From Tolypocladium sp. Sup5 PDA-1 (taxonomy: Eukaryota; Ascomycota; Sordariomycetes; Hypocreales; Ophiocordycipitaceae), in assembly GCA_000750105.3 (NCBI GenBank), contig JPHH03000078.1:1-64000 (forward strand): a stretch of 64,000 bases of DNA, given 5' to 3'. Below the pieces are notes generated by a model, which was not told where the DNA came from, did not search any database, and was given only the letters and a program-made list of their open reading frames with translations. Positions 36,586-46,297 of this stretch are shown here, in pieces (position 1 is the first letter of the stretch; each line of letters opens with the position of its first letter). The position numbers and the translations under genes are program-made.

Positions 36586-36838
36586 ATACACTAGTCAGTA
36601 TGGGCCTGCACTTCATGTGGCGTGTCGTCAGGGTCATGTAACGACGGTCAAGTTATTGCTCGACTACAGCGCGGCAGTTGAATCAGCGGGCTCCGAATGC
36701 AAAGCGTTGCAAATAGCCCGATATTCACCAGACATAGACGCCAAGGCCAAGGTGGTCAAGATGCTGCGCAAGACGCTGCAGGACGTTGCTGGGGAAGGAT
36801 CACAGAGTAGAAGGAGGGATCGGCGGCCGCGGCGCTGA
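36586..36838 (+). pseudogene. Ankyrin-repeat fragment
   Basis: The plus strand reads YGPALHVACRQGHVTTVKLL and LDYSAAVESAGSECKALQIA, one full ankyrin unit (ALHVAC..GH..TVKLLLDYSA) plus the start of the next. It ends in a basic tail before TGA 36838. Upstream sequence has a stop and no further repeats. It is probably the 3' end of a lost ankyrin protein, a type common in fungal NLR-like genes. Confidence 0.65.
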
Positions 36839-37592
36839 GTATCATGGCGTGCACCAGTAGGGACTGCACACGGACCAGACCGAGTTTGCGCAAATGCTTC
36901 ATCCAGCGATGAAAGTCTCATAAAAATCAGCACAGTCGTTAGACTTTTAGGTAAACATCTACATACAAAGGATCTGTATCTACAGTCATATTTCGTCGCT
37001 ATGTCGGCTTTTTGCTGAAGGAGATACGACCTTCGAGTCCAACGCGGCACGCAGAGGCGATGAATGGGCCTCTGGACCTCTTTGGATATGGCCGTGAACA
37101 TGCTCTGGCCGGTGAGATGCAACGGCTAGAACTTGCCATGCAGCAAGCCGACGAGATCTCGAGGACTAGCTGCTGGCCAAGGCATCGCAGGTGCCTAAGG
37201 CAGAGTTCATTGTTGTGATATGCTGCTACTCGCTCGCCGTCCACTCAGACAAGCAGACCGAATTCCAATTAGGACGGACGTTGTCGTCCTAATATGTAGG
37301 CCTGAGACGGCACACCGTAGTTGGGCGATGTCTTAGTTGAGAGCGGTGCCGGGTCCTTGACATCAACGCTGCACGAGGCCGGAGGCTGAACTTCTCCCAT
37401 AGTATTCATCCTGTCAATAACCATTTTCCTGCTGCGATGCTTCTGAACGCTGCTTTTTGTTCAAGTCTCGACACACCTTGTCATTTCGCTGTGACTAGGA
37501 GGGCACTACTCAGTAGATATATCACGGTATCTTTGGTCAACCCTGGTCAAGGTCTGCCCTACATTATTCTTCTATGCATGGTCCAGCAGCCT
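36839..37592. other. No recognisable gene
   Basis: Short frames without motifs. Confidence 0.35.
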
Positions 37593-38155
37593 TCACCTAC
37601 CAATCCTGGTAATATCTATTCCAACGAGGGAGGGGAACGCAGTAGCCTCACCTTCCCACGCGGTCAGACACTCCGCCCAAATCTCGTACACTGCTTGACG
37701 AAGATCACCCCATTGGACCGGGCCAGGGGGACTTCCCAGTGCTTCATAGTGGCCAACCAGGTCGCCATCCTCCAGTTCGCGGAACTTTGATCCGCTCATG
37801 CGGAGCGTAGCAAAATCTTGAACTGTGTGGCTGCAGAAGCAGAAGAAAATAGTATGACAAGCAGTTGAACATTGACGCACACGGTCGAGTATTTCCGCGC
37901 ATTTCTCGTAGGTCTTGAATTGCGAGTCGGCAAACCCAAGGACTGTCACCCGGCTCAAGTTCATGAACTGTAGCTTGTCAATCATATCGGTTTGAACGAA
38001 GACGATGTCGCGCTGATAGTTGAGCCAACATCCCCCACGCGGGGTGTCAAACAAGCCGAATTCGAAGCCACCGATTTGATCAGTGGCTATATTGCGCGGT
38101 CGAGGAAGGGCAGACCATCCGCCGCTATGAAGCGTCGACCGAGTTGACCAGGACT
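37593..38155 (-). CDS. 2EXR-like domain protein, 5' end uncertain
   Basis: The minus strand is open from about 38155 to TCA 37593. It reads WSALPRPRNIATDQIGGFEF, then LFDTPRGGCWLNYQRDIVFV and INKLQF-like segments, with a later run LRQAVYEIWAECLTAWEGEA. The 'CWLNYQRDIVFV' element followed by a hydrophobic strand resembles the 2EXR region of fungal F-box-like proteins. There is no ATG near the left of this open stretch, which starts just after a TAG preceded by a possible splice acceptor (GGGAGTAG). An upstream exon is likely. Function is unknown. Confidence 0.5.
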
Positions 38156-38398
38156 ACTCCCATCGGTAAACCGCTAGTCAAAAGTCCTCAACACATAGAA
38201 CAGCCATTGCATCCTTCCCTGCATTTTTACTTTCTTGGCATACAACTGTTAAGAAAGTAGCCTAATACACACCTTATTCCTTAACAAGTACTACGTGCCG
38301 ACGGGAACTGCCACTGCCTACCCTAGAGCCTCGGTAAACGATACGTACACTGTAATCCGCCCAAACTGCGCTCAGCACAGCCGGCGGCGGCGGCGGCG

Positions 38399-38716
38399 AT
38401 GGCATCGGCCTCGTCCAGCCCGCCTCATGATGATAATCCCTTCGATCTGGGTCCTAGGACCCCTTCCGGCCTAGCCAGAGGAGCGCGTGTAGCACTTCTG
38501 CGCAACAGCCCCGCGACCCGAGAGGGCGAGACTGGCGTCTCGCGCTCTGGGCTACGGACGGCGCACACGCCGTCATCGCCGATTCACGCGGTCTCCTATG
38601 CTGCAGCCACGGAAGGAAAGATGACGGAAGTATACACGCACCTGGCTACAGAGGAAAGATACATCTGGGCCACGACTCCCGAGCGGGGCGAGGACCTCGT
38701 AGAGGTATATTTATGA
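38399..38716 (+). CDS. Short hypothetical protein
   Basis: A 105-codon frame from ATG 38399 encodes a polar N-terminus (HDDNPFDLGPRTPSGLARGA) and YTHLATEERYIWATTPERGE, ending at TGA 38716. Amino-acid usage looks like a real protein. It has no domain I recognise. The final codons (GAG-GTATAT) could be a splice donor, so it may be only a first exon. Confidence 0.4.
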   Translation: MASASSSPPHDDNPFDLGPRTPSGLARGARVALLRNSPATREGETGVSRSGLRTAHTPSSPIHAVSYAAATEGKMTEVYTHLATEERYIWATTPERGEDLVEVYL

Positions 38717-39125
38717 AGTAAATGGGCACGAAGTGACTTGCCCCCTTACATTCTTAACTTTGGTTATAGGGGAATCATGGCCCGTTCTGTTCCAGTTCGC
38801 GGATGAGCTCCTGGCGACTCCTGAATACAGAAATTGAATGTGGAATATGTGGGACAAGGATTGGGCCACTTGCACGGATGGAAAAGATGTAATTTGATGA
38901 AATACGGACGGACACGACGACGTGCATGGGCCCGTTTCCGTGTATTTTGACAAAATACAATGCACCCTGTCTACTGTAGTGGTAGGCAGTCGGACGATGA
39001 AGTGGTTGTTGGAGTAGTAACTAGCTAAGTAACGACAGACCTTTATATCACCGGTGTTGACACGTGATCTTCCGGTCCTGACAATGTTGTGGTAGTCGGT
39101 CCGCGCCAAACTCATACCTAACACA

Positions 39126-39413
39126 CTATGAACTAATAGCCACCCACGAAACCCCGCAAGAATAGAGCACCGTGTCACCCCAGCTATCGGCATGGACGGT
39201 GAATCCGTTCTTGTTGACACCTGTTACAGAGAGGACGACCCTGAAGTTGTAGTCATGAGACACATCCGCAGAGCAGATGCTAGCCATTACCTTCGGTACC
39301 GACTCGAACTCCGTCGAAAATTTGATATAACCTTCCGTGTTAGGCCGAGGTTCGTTCCATGGTCGAACTTCCTGTGTATTCCACGTCCCGCTCTCCAGCT
39401 GGAGTTCGGGCAT
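39126..39413 (-). CDS. H-type lectin domain protein
   Basis: Minus strand, ATG 39413 to TAG 39126, 95 residues. The sequence (TQEVRPWNEPRPNTEGYIKF, then FESVPKVMASICSADVSHDY and NGFTVHADSWGDTVLYSCGV) matches the H-type lectin fold (PF09458), a six-stranded beta-sandwich that binds GalNAc-like sugars. The conserved 'GFTVHADSW.DT.LYS..VSW' ending is complete. Fungal members are often longer or multi-domain, so this could be the last exon of a larger gene. No frame damage occurs inside the domain. Confidence 0.8.
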   Translation of the reverse strand: MPELQLESGTWNTQEVRPWNEPRPNTEGYIKFSTEFESVPKVMASICSADVSHDYNFRVVLSVTGVNKNGFTVHADSWGDTVLYSCGVSWVAISS

Positions 39414-39414
39414 G

Positions 39415-39470
39415 TTGCCGAAGATGGTCTCAAAAAGTAGATTTGCCGAAGATGGTCTTGAAAAGTAGAT
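39415..39470. repeat. Direct 28-bp tandem duplication
   Basis: Two adjacent copies start TTGCCGAAGATGGTCT and end AAAAGTAGAT. They differ at two bases. They lie immediately upstream of the lectin start codon. Confidence 0.85.
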
Positions 39471-40289
39471 TCAGCTCCGTTGTTTTATGCCGTCTTCTGG
39501 GAGATGGTTCCTGCTCAGTTATAGCTTGTAATGGTCAGTTCCACGGCTGCGAAGCCGTGCCTACAGGTCTTTTATATTCCAACGTATGACGGCGTCATAG
39601 TTGTCAGTTACATCATCGCCTGAACCCCGAGTCTCGATAGGGCGCGAGAGGGAGGCCACGCTATCGTCATGCTGTTAAGATGACGAGAGGGCTGTTTGGA
39701 GGAGGAGAAGAAAATGCTCCTTTTGGTGGAGAAGAACGGCGCTTTTTTAACGGAGTCTACACCCTGGAATCATGCAAGTGTATGGCAACCCTCCCTGGAG
39801 TCTAATACACTCCGCGTTCTAGGACACAATAGGCTTGAACTCTAAAGATGTGCATGATAAAGCACCGTCCCAAACTCTCTTCTAAGCTCACTTTAACTTC
39901 TTTCTCGTCTACTACTCGGACCCCGCATTCCTTCCGCATATACTCCTCTTTCTCGACCTTGATAGAATTGTGTTGGGTGGGTAATGTGGCAAAATGTGTC
40001 CAGAACACCGAAGCAAGCCTTGGTAAGATAGTAGTAGGCTTTGGTCTAGAACACATAAATCGGACCTGACGTAGCCCACCCTCAATTAGCAGGACCAATT
40101 AGTCCGGAATAGGTTGCAAGTAAAGTATAAACAGGGATATTGACTTTATTACTTCAACTTTCACAGTAAGATGCAGCAACTAATCCTAGTAAGACAGCTG
40201 CGTAGCAAATATAGAATAAAGTTAACAGGTACGGAGTGACGTTAGAATAACGCTAGAAGGTAAGCGTCGTAATAGAGCTCCTGTAGGAA
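39471..40289. other. No recognisable gene
   Basis: A 98-codon minus-strand frame (39802-40098) is partly protein-like but matches no family I know. Confidence 0.35.
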
Positions 40290-40715
40290 TGTGACAGACT
40301 GTAGTTTCCCCAGGGATAAAGTAGTCGACTGGTTTATGTTGGCGGAACGACTCGGGGCGGCTAGTCTGAGCGGTTAGGTGCCACGTAAGTGATATATCAT
40401 AGACTGTAACCTAATGATCGGGTGGGATTGTTCTTGAGATCTGGCTAGGGCATCTATGCTATGAGGAGGAATTTGGGGTTTCCGATATACAGCCATGGAT
40501 CACACTATTATACCTTTGGCTCACGAGTAATGCTATACTTCAATGTTGATCCTTCTGTGTGGGCTCACCTGGATCACCCGCGCTCCGCGCGAACCGTCCG
40601 TACTGATCCGTCGTTCCGGCTATTAACGTAATCCGTTATTGCCGGTGTTAGTAGCTGCACAGCCGGCCTGCCTTGCGACCCATTTCCGTGAGGTCATAAC
40701 CTGGGACACATTACG
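40290..40715 (+). repeat. LTR-like dispersed repeat, copy 1
   Basis: Blocks of this sequence recur in the same order at 49890-50290. Shared blocks include GTTTCCCCAGGGATAAA, TGGTTTATGTTGGC, GGCTAGGGCATCTATGCTATG-like and GCACAGCCGGCC. Length of about 400 bases, a TGT-type start, and the lack of coding sequence suggest a solo LTR. Ends and target duplication were not resolved. Confidence 0.65.
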
Positions 40716-40904
40716 CAAGTCTGGTATAAAGTTTGCAAGCTAGCTGAAAATACCTTTAGGAAAAGGCCTTGTAAATCACATTTCCAGAAAGGCGTCAAGG
40801 ATAAGACATGTAAGCAGGCTTAGAGTAAATTTATCATAGGATTGGAAGACAAACCTAGCCAAAAAAAAAATCCTATGGGATGACGTAGCAAGCAGGTCTA
40901 AGGC

Positions 40905-40960
40905 AAGGCCGTTGGAAGGTAAACTTAGTTTTATCGTTCCAACGGTAAACTTAGTTTCCA
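40905..40960. repeat. Short mixed inverted/direct repeats
   Basis: GGTAAACTTAGTTT occurs twice (40918 and 40944), and CCGTTGGAA/TTCCAACGG form an inverted pair. The block lies just outside the truncated hAT gene and may mark old insertion or deletion damage. Confidence 0.6.
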
Positions 40961-41058
40961 CACATTTACCCCACCACCCGCTTGCCCATTCGCAACGGAC
41001 AAAGAACATGCTCCCATGTGAGCAATCGCCTCAGTTGACTTCACTGTAGGCCTATCCA

Positions 41059-42727
41059 TCATGCAGTGGCTTCCATCCCTGTCATGACTTCCCAAAGTCG
41101 ACCGTGACCACTGCTCGTCCCCCATCCCTGTGTTCTCGTTGTCATATGGTAGATCGGCTCCAAGACATGACGGACTTCCCGCAGCACCTTCCAGTCATCA
41201 GATGTCAGGACATCAGCTGTAGGTGCCCTCTTTGATGCGTCTGCTTCCAGGCCCAGGTCTTGGATATAACTATTGAGTTCGGACTGCTTCAGTAAGGCTC
41301 GTTCGATCATCATGTACGTCGAATTCCACCTAGTGCTGTTGTTCTGTATGACTTCAAGCTCAGCTGTCGACTCCTCTGCAAGCTTGTATACCTCAGCCTC
41401 CTCCTGCTCCCTGGCGTGCGCCTTGAATGCTTCCGTGCGCTGTGGGGAGGCCCGTATAAATTTGACGATGTTGTGTAGCTTGCCGACTGGACCTTTCGTT
41501 CGCCAGTGTTCGAGGTCTTCTTCCACCTGTTCTAGCATGCCGTAGGCTTCGGATCGGAGTTCAAAGGAAGTAGCGTCTTCACCGAAGAGGAAAGACTGGG
41601 CCACTAAATTGAGAATATGCCCGAAGCATCGCATCCTTCGTGCTTCAGTGTCGGCACGGGTCATCGAAGCATCGAGTGTCGCGTAAAGACTCCGTAAACA
41701 AGTGTCGTTACTGCTTGCATTGTCACAGATTGCAACCCCGAGCATTGACTCAATCTCCCAGTCGCGGACGACACTCTTGATTGTACATGCGATGTTTTCG
41801 CCCGCGTGCGGCCCAACTTGCCGCCGAAAAGCAAGTAGCCGGTTGCGATATAGGTGCCTCTCGTCAAGAAAGTGGCCAAATATGGAAATAAAGGTCAGTC
41901 TGTTCGGAGAGGTCCATAGATCAAAGCTGATGTGTATTTGGGTGATTGCGTGGTTCAGCTCTTCCTTCACGGACGTCTTCTTCTGGGCGAATATATCTCC
42001 CACATCCTTCCTGATTGTCGTTCTGCCCCATGGTGCTTGGCGACAGAGGTCAGGATCGAATTGCCGTAATAGCTCCTGCAGGTAGGTACTCTCGAGGGTA
42101 GCAAAGGGTAGGTTGGAGTCGACAACGTAGCCAACGGACAGTTCTCGTATTCGCATAATCTTTGCTCGAGGAATAACTGTAGTAGTCGGAGCTGGCCGTT
42201 TTATGGATGCCCTCTTTTGAAGGTCGATTACGGACGACTCGTCAGATGAAGCTGGCTGTGAGTTCTCCGTGATCCTGTGAGCTCTGAAGCCGTCAGCAAT
42301 ATTCTGCAGTTACGGGGCGGGGTGCCAACTTGCGAAGATGGGCCTGTGCTGAAGATGTGGATTGCGCATTGAAGAATTGAGGTGCCCCCTTATCGTCACA
42401 GAGCCGGCAGCACCATATGTCGCCGCTTGATGTGCTGTCTGCTCTTAACTCTGCCAGGAACCATCCGTAATTTCCAATCCAGCTACGCCTGCCCCTACTC
42501 TTCCGCCTGTCCAGCAAACTCCCGATCACGAAGCGTCGCTGGCCCCAGGTGATCTTGTAAAGGTCTTCGACCGATGAATCGTTTGTTGAGGCTAGCGCAG
42601 AAGCTGCATCGTATTGCTTGGCGATGCTCTTTGGTCGGGAACCGAGAGAAGCAAATGGGGAGAGCAACGGCTTCGACGGCGGGCTGCTGGCCCAGCTGCC
42701 CGCCAAAGGACTATCCGACATCGACAA
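41059..42727 (-). pseudogene. hAT transposase, truncated copy
   Basis: Minus strand. A BED-finger-type N-terminal part (42293-42727: WGQRRFVIGSLLDRRKSRGR and IWCCRLCDDKGAPQFF..H) is followed after a short intron-like gap by a 365-codon frame (41059-42156). That frame has ITQIHISFDLWTSPNRLTFI, then MLGVAICDNASSNDTCLRSL, RRMRCFGHILNLVAQSFLFG and VIQNNSTRWNSTYMMIERAL. These are the catalytic-core blocks of hAT transposases. The C-terminal part, including the hATC dimerisation domain, is missing: similarity ends at LWEVMTGMEA and a stop follows. The element is therefore defective. It is not the same family as the intact hAT next door. Confidence 0.88.
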
Positions 42728-42966
42728 TGATCACGAGCTTCGTGGTTGGTCGCCGAATGGAATGTAGTCGTACTAACATTGCGCTGAAAACCAGCGGAAG
42801 ATCACTCACCGTTTGTCAACTAGTCCGCGTCGCGCCTGGACGCGTACCCTTGTCAGTGGGGCTGGCCAGCGTGTAATTAACATTGCCGGGTCTAAACGGC
42901 CAAACGTGTGTTCTAAATTTAGGTCCATCCCATGGTCTAGGGTAAGAAGTCGGCCAAGCATCATGA

Positions 42967-43128
42967 GCGTATCTAGGGAATATCAGATATATCAGATTTC
43001 GAGTGATGTAAATCTGATTTAATTGATCTGATAAAATTCCATATCTGAATTGAATTGACTGATCTGATTGATATATTTGATTGTTAATCTGATCTGACGG
43101 CAGCGCTGCTATCTAGGGGCAGCGCTGG
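42967..43128. repeat. Subterminal-repeat region, probable hAT end
   Basis: A run of ATCAGAT/GATCTGAT-like units ends in GACGGCAGCGCTG (43096-43108), and GCAGCGCTGG recurs at 43119. Dense short repeats next to a CAG-type terminus are typical of hAT ends, and this lies on the 5' side of the truncated hAT gene. A related end occurs near 59.92 kb. Confidence 0.5.
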
Positions 43129-43218
43129 ACAACGGTGAGAAAGTAAGTCCCTGGAAACTAATAACCGTTCGCCTTTTCATCGGACCTTAAGACGGCGAGC
43201 AGAGCTCGAGGATCTGGC

Positions 43219-43392
43219 TCACCACCACTTAGCAGTTACCTCGCGGACGGTATTAGAGCCGCAGTGTACCTCGCCCTGCCCGCTATGATGCGAGAACCAG
43301 TCATCTATATAGCTAACATTATAGTTGGCCTTTGCATACACGGCAGATACGGCTGTTGCTAAGACATCCTTGCCGTCGATGATAGGTCCCCA
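43219..43392 (-). pseudogene. Protein-arginine deiminase, 3' (catalytic Cys) segment
   Basis: On the minus strand, directly after the 8-bp duplication at the hAT border, the sequence continues the deiminase frame. It reads IIDGKDVLATAVSAVYAK, then YIDDWFSHHSGQGEVHCGSN and VTAKWW before TGA (43219-43221). GEVHCGSN carries the nucleophilic Cys of the PAD family (PF03068). This is the exact 3' continuation of the segment on the far side of the transposon. Confidence 0.9.
43385..43392. repeat. Target-site duplication, left copy
   Basis: GGTCCCCA directly precedes the left terminus of the hAT element, and the identical 8 bases follow its right terminus at 46290-46297. Confidence 0.93.
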
Positions 43393-43412
43393 CAGGGTAG
43401 GGAATCAATCCA
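43393..43412 (+). repeat. hAT left terminal inverted repeat
   Basis: Twenty bases are perfectly complementary to 46270-46289. The outermost bases CAGGG are typical of hAT ends. Confidence 0.93.
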
Positions 43413-43460
43413 CGACTTCCACGGTATTGATCAATATATTGACTTCAATCCACGTCGACG

Positions 43461-43522
43461 TCAATCCACGAGGCCTGTTGTTACGTAATCAATCCATCCA
43501 CAGTTGGGGCCTCGTGGATTGA
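43461..43522. repeat. Subterminal palindrome in the hAT left end
   Basis: TCAATCCACGAGGCC (43461-43475) pairs perfectly with GGCCTCGTGGATTGA (43508-43522) across a 32-base spacer. Both arms contain the CAATCCAC motif repeated throughout both element ends. Likely transposase-binding or hairpin structure. Confidence 0.8.
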
Positions 43523-43679
43523 AATGTGGATTGACGTGGACGCTAGTCAGGGGTATTGGTGCAATGATATATTTCGTTAACGTTTGCTATATACCTCTGA
43601 GCAAGCACTAACACATCGAATCAGGGAATACCTCGGACGCGTTCTGACACGCTCCGACGCGAGTAATGCGTGAACTCAA

Positions 43680-46088
43680 ATGTGTCACATTTCGACAATT
43701 CGTACGGTCGGTGAACCTTTCAAGTTCGAGATGGCGGACCTACTACCCGTTGACCCTAAACTGCCGACCAACAACGAGGGGCATGCCGAAGTCCCTCGGC
43801 CGGCTCTGGATCCAGACCCCGATGTCCTCCAACCTCCTACTTGGGCGCCGACTGGTGATGAGGAGCGGAGGATCTTCCGCCTCTGGAACGGATTCACGCT
43901 GGCTGAACGCGGCAAAGATACCCTATCATGGGTATGGAATTACGGGGTCGAGATTCAATCCACAACAACAAGGCGATGGATCTGTATGCCATGTGTGCGC
44001 CAGAAGGCCCCCTCACCACAGTTATACGAATCCAAAGGGACTCAAAACGCAGAACTCCACCTCTGGAAAGCCCACGGCTACTGGGATCCATCAGGACGAC
44101 GATCCACACCGTCACAGAAGAAGGGAGGCAAGAGGGTGCTTGCCTCTATTTCGGACTTCATGAGCCTCAAACGTTCCGATCCGAAGGACCAGGCGCTGGC
44201 CAATGGCTTGATCAGACGCTTCGATCGAGGGCAATTCCAGAAGCTCATTGTCAACTGGATAGTCGAAAGCCAGCAATCGTTTAAGCAGGTTGAGCACCCT
44301 CGCTTACAACAAATTTTCGAATACCTCAATCCGGCGGTCAAGGTTACGAATGCGCAGGTTACGGCGAAGACTGTACAGCGACTAGCGGTCCAACAATTCG
44401 AGCGATATCACACTACAGTACAACAGGTCTTAAAGACGTCGCCGGGTCAGATCCACATTGCCTTTGATGGCGCAAGGACTAGGAATCGTCACGCGTTATA
44501 TGGCGTAACAGCTGTGTTCAGAGATACGGAGAATCGGCTCCAAAAAGTCGTGCTCGGCATTCCGGAGCTGGTAGAACGACATACTGGCGAGAACATTGCC
44601 GCCGAGATCCTCGAGATCATCAAGTCCTTTGGCATCGAGGACAAGGTCGGTTACTTCACTCTCGATAACGCAGCAAACAATGAAACGGCAATGGTAGAGA
44701 TTGCAGAAGAGCTGCAATTCGACCCGGTGCAACGCCGCGTTCGATGCATCGGACACATTCTTAACCTTGTTGTTAAATCCCTTCTCTTTGGAAAGGATGT
44801 TGATGCGTTTGAGAAATCTCTTGTCAAGGGGGAGCCTTTGGCGAGAGCAGCCCATGACGAATGGATGCGGAAGGGTCCTATCGGGAAAGCACATAACTTC
44901 GTCGTGTGGGTCCATCGGTCTGACTTACTGACTCAGTTGCTTCGTCAACTGCAACAAGACTCATTTGCAGCTTCTGACGATCCTGAAGTTGGAAAGCAAC
45001 GGCCAGTTGATGTTGTCCTTGACAACGATACTAGATGGTTATCCCAATACTATATGATAAAACGAATGCTTCGCTTGCAGCCCTTCTACGAAGAATTCAT
45101 CGCCAAAGCCAAGAGGCTATTCCGAGACGCTCGGAAAGGTGCGGCAAGAGAGAAGTTTCCTCCCTGCCTCGAGGAGTCGAGCTTTCTCAGCGAGAGCGAT
45201 TGGGCGGTGCTGAGGACGTTTGACGAGATCCTCTCCGACTTTCACGTCGTTGTGCAAGTGCTTCAGGGAGATGGACAGTCGCGATATCGATCGTCTGGAG
45301 TTAGGGAAACCTTTGGCTCTATGACCGATGTGCTGGAGGCGTTCGAGTTCCTACTTGGGAAGCTCGAGGACGCAAAATTGCATATTGAGAGGCATCCTGA
45401 GCCGGAGCAATTCGGTGTTAATATCAACCTTGGCTGGAAGAAGCTCGATAAATATTACAACACTTTGAGGGACTCGCCAGTATACTACGCCGCGGCTGCC
45501 TTACACCCTAGCCTACGATGGGACTACTTCGACGAGGTTTGGGGTCAACAGCATCCGGGCTGGGTCGATGAAGCGAAGGATATCGTGCAACGTCTTTGGG
45601 ATACGGAATACAGAGACCTACAGATCACAGTCACTTCTCCTGAAGGCCCGGTTGTAAAGAGGCGAAAGACGATATTGTCCTCCTTTGATCGGTATCGTAA
45701 TAGATACCGTCAAAGTCAACCCTCCGCTACTCAAGCAGATGAATACGTCCGGTGGCAAGCCAGTGTGCCTGGGAGCGACAAGGACGTCGCTGACCCAGTT
45801 GAGTATTGGATACTCAAGAGGTTTGAGTACCCGAGGCTATCTCGGATGGCTCTTGACGTCATGACAGTACCAGCCATGAGCTCGGAGTGCGAGAGACTGT
45901 TCTCGGCCACCGGGTTGATGGTCACGCCCCTCCGAAATCGCTTAGATGCTGGCACAATTGGACTAATTCAAACGCTGCGATCTTGGTTACGCTCAGGCAT
46001 TATCGAAGACGTCGATAGCATACTGCTTGACGATACGGCGTTAGAGGAGGTTGTTGAACGGTCTTGTTCGGAGGAATGCCAGGAGTGA
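43680..46088 (+). CDS. hAT-family transposase, intact
   Basis: The transposase cuts and pastes the surrounding element. The frame of 802 codons runs from ATG 43680 to TGA 46088; an internal ATG at 43731 (MADLLPVDPKLP) is the more natural start. The N-terminal zinc/BED-like part includes WICMPCVRQKA..H..KAHGYW. The RNase-H-like core has QIHIAFDGARTRNRHALYGV (first catalytic Asp), VGYFTLDNAANNETAM (second Asp) and RVRCIGHILNLVVKSLLFGK. The helical insert follows. The C-terminal hATC dimerisation domain is complete (YWILKRFEYPRLSRMALDVM and MSSECERLFSATG). No stop or frameshift occurs in 2.4 kb, unlike every other element in the window, suggesting recent arrival and possible activity. Confidence 0.95.
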   Translation: MCHISTIRTVGEPFKFEMADLLPVDPKLPTNNEGHAEVPRPALDPDPDVLQPPTWAPTGDEERRIFRLWNGFTLAERGKDTLSWVWNYGVEIQSTTTRRWICMPCVRQKAPSPQLYESKGTQNAELHLWKAHGYWDPSGRRSTPSQKKGGKRVLASISDFMSLKRSDPKDQALANGLIRRFDRGQFQKLIVNWIVESQQSFKQVEHPRLQQIFEYLNPAVKVTNAQVTAKTVQRLAVQQFERYHTTVQQVLKTSPGQIHIAFDGARTRNRHALYGVTAVFRDTENRLQKVVLGIPELVERHTGENIAAEILEIIKSFGIEDKVGYFTLDNAANNETAMVEIAEELQFDPVQRRVRCIGHILNLVVKSLLFGKDVDAFEKSLVKGEPLARAAHDEWMRKGPIGKAHNFVVWVHRSDLLTQLLRQLQQDSFAASDDPEVGKQRPVDVVLDNDTRWLSQYYMIKRMLRLQPFYEEFIAKAKRLFRDARKGAAREKFPPCLEESSFLSESDWAVLRTFDEILSDFHVVVQVLQGDGQSRYRSSGVRETFGSMTDVLEAFEFLLGKLEDAKLHIERHPEPEQFGVNINLGWKKLDKYYNTLRDSPVYYAAAALHPSLRWDYFDEVWGQQHPGWVDEAKDIVQRLWDTEYRDLQITVTSPEGPVVKRRKTILSSFDRYRNRYRQSQPSATQADEYVRWQASVPGSDKDVADPVEYWILKRFEYPRLSRMALDVMTVPAMSSECERLFSATGLMVTPLRNRLDAGTIGLIQTLRSWLRSGIIEDVDSILLDDTALEEVVERSCSEECQE

Positions 46089-46269
46089 CGGATTCGATAA
46101 TAGCTTCACGAATTGCCCGATTAGGAAATCCGAGTTAATGTGACAGGGGTCGTCAACGGTTTCCATATTATGGACATCAATCCACTGATAGGGCCCGTGG
46201 ACTCAATCCACGGACGTTTGGCTGAGTAAGCCGTCAATTCCATCCACGAGAGGCTTTCGTGGACGTGGA

Positions 46270-46289
46270 TGGATTGATTCCCTACCCTG
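46270..46289 (-). repeat. hAT right terminal inverted repeat
   Basis: Exact complement of the left 20-bp terminus. Confidence 0.93.
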
Positions 46290-46297
46290 GGTCCCCA
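46290..46297. repeat. Target-site duplication, right copy
   Basis: GGTCCCCA is identical to 43385-43392. On the minus strand it is part of the deiminase codons for ..PWGP. Confidence 0.93.

Larger units (their letters stand above)
43393..46289 (+). mobile_element. Complete hAT transposon
   Basis: The 2897-bp element has perfect 20-bp terminal inverted repeats (CAGGGTAGGGAATCAATCCA at 43393-43412 and its complement at 46270-46289). It is flanked by an exact 8-bp target duplication, the hallmark length for hAT. Both subterminal regions are packed with CAATCCAC-type motifs in both orientations, including a perfect 15-bp inverted pair at 43461-43475 and 43508-43522. Such arrays usually serve as transposase binding sites. 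It encodes one uninterrupted transposase. It lies inside a protein-arginine deiminase gene. Confidence 0.95.
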
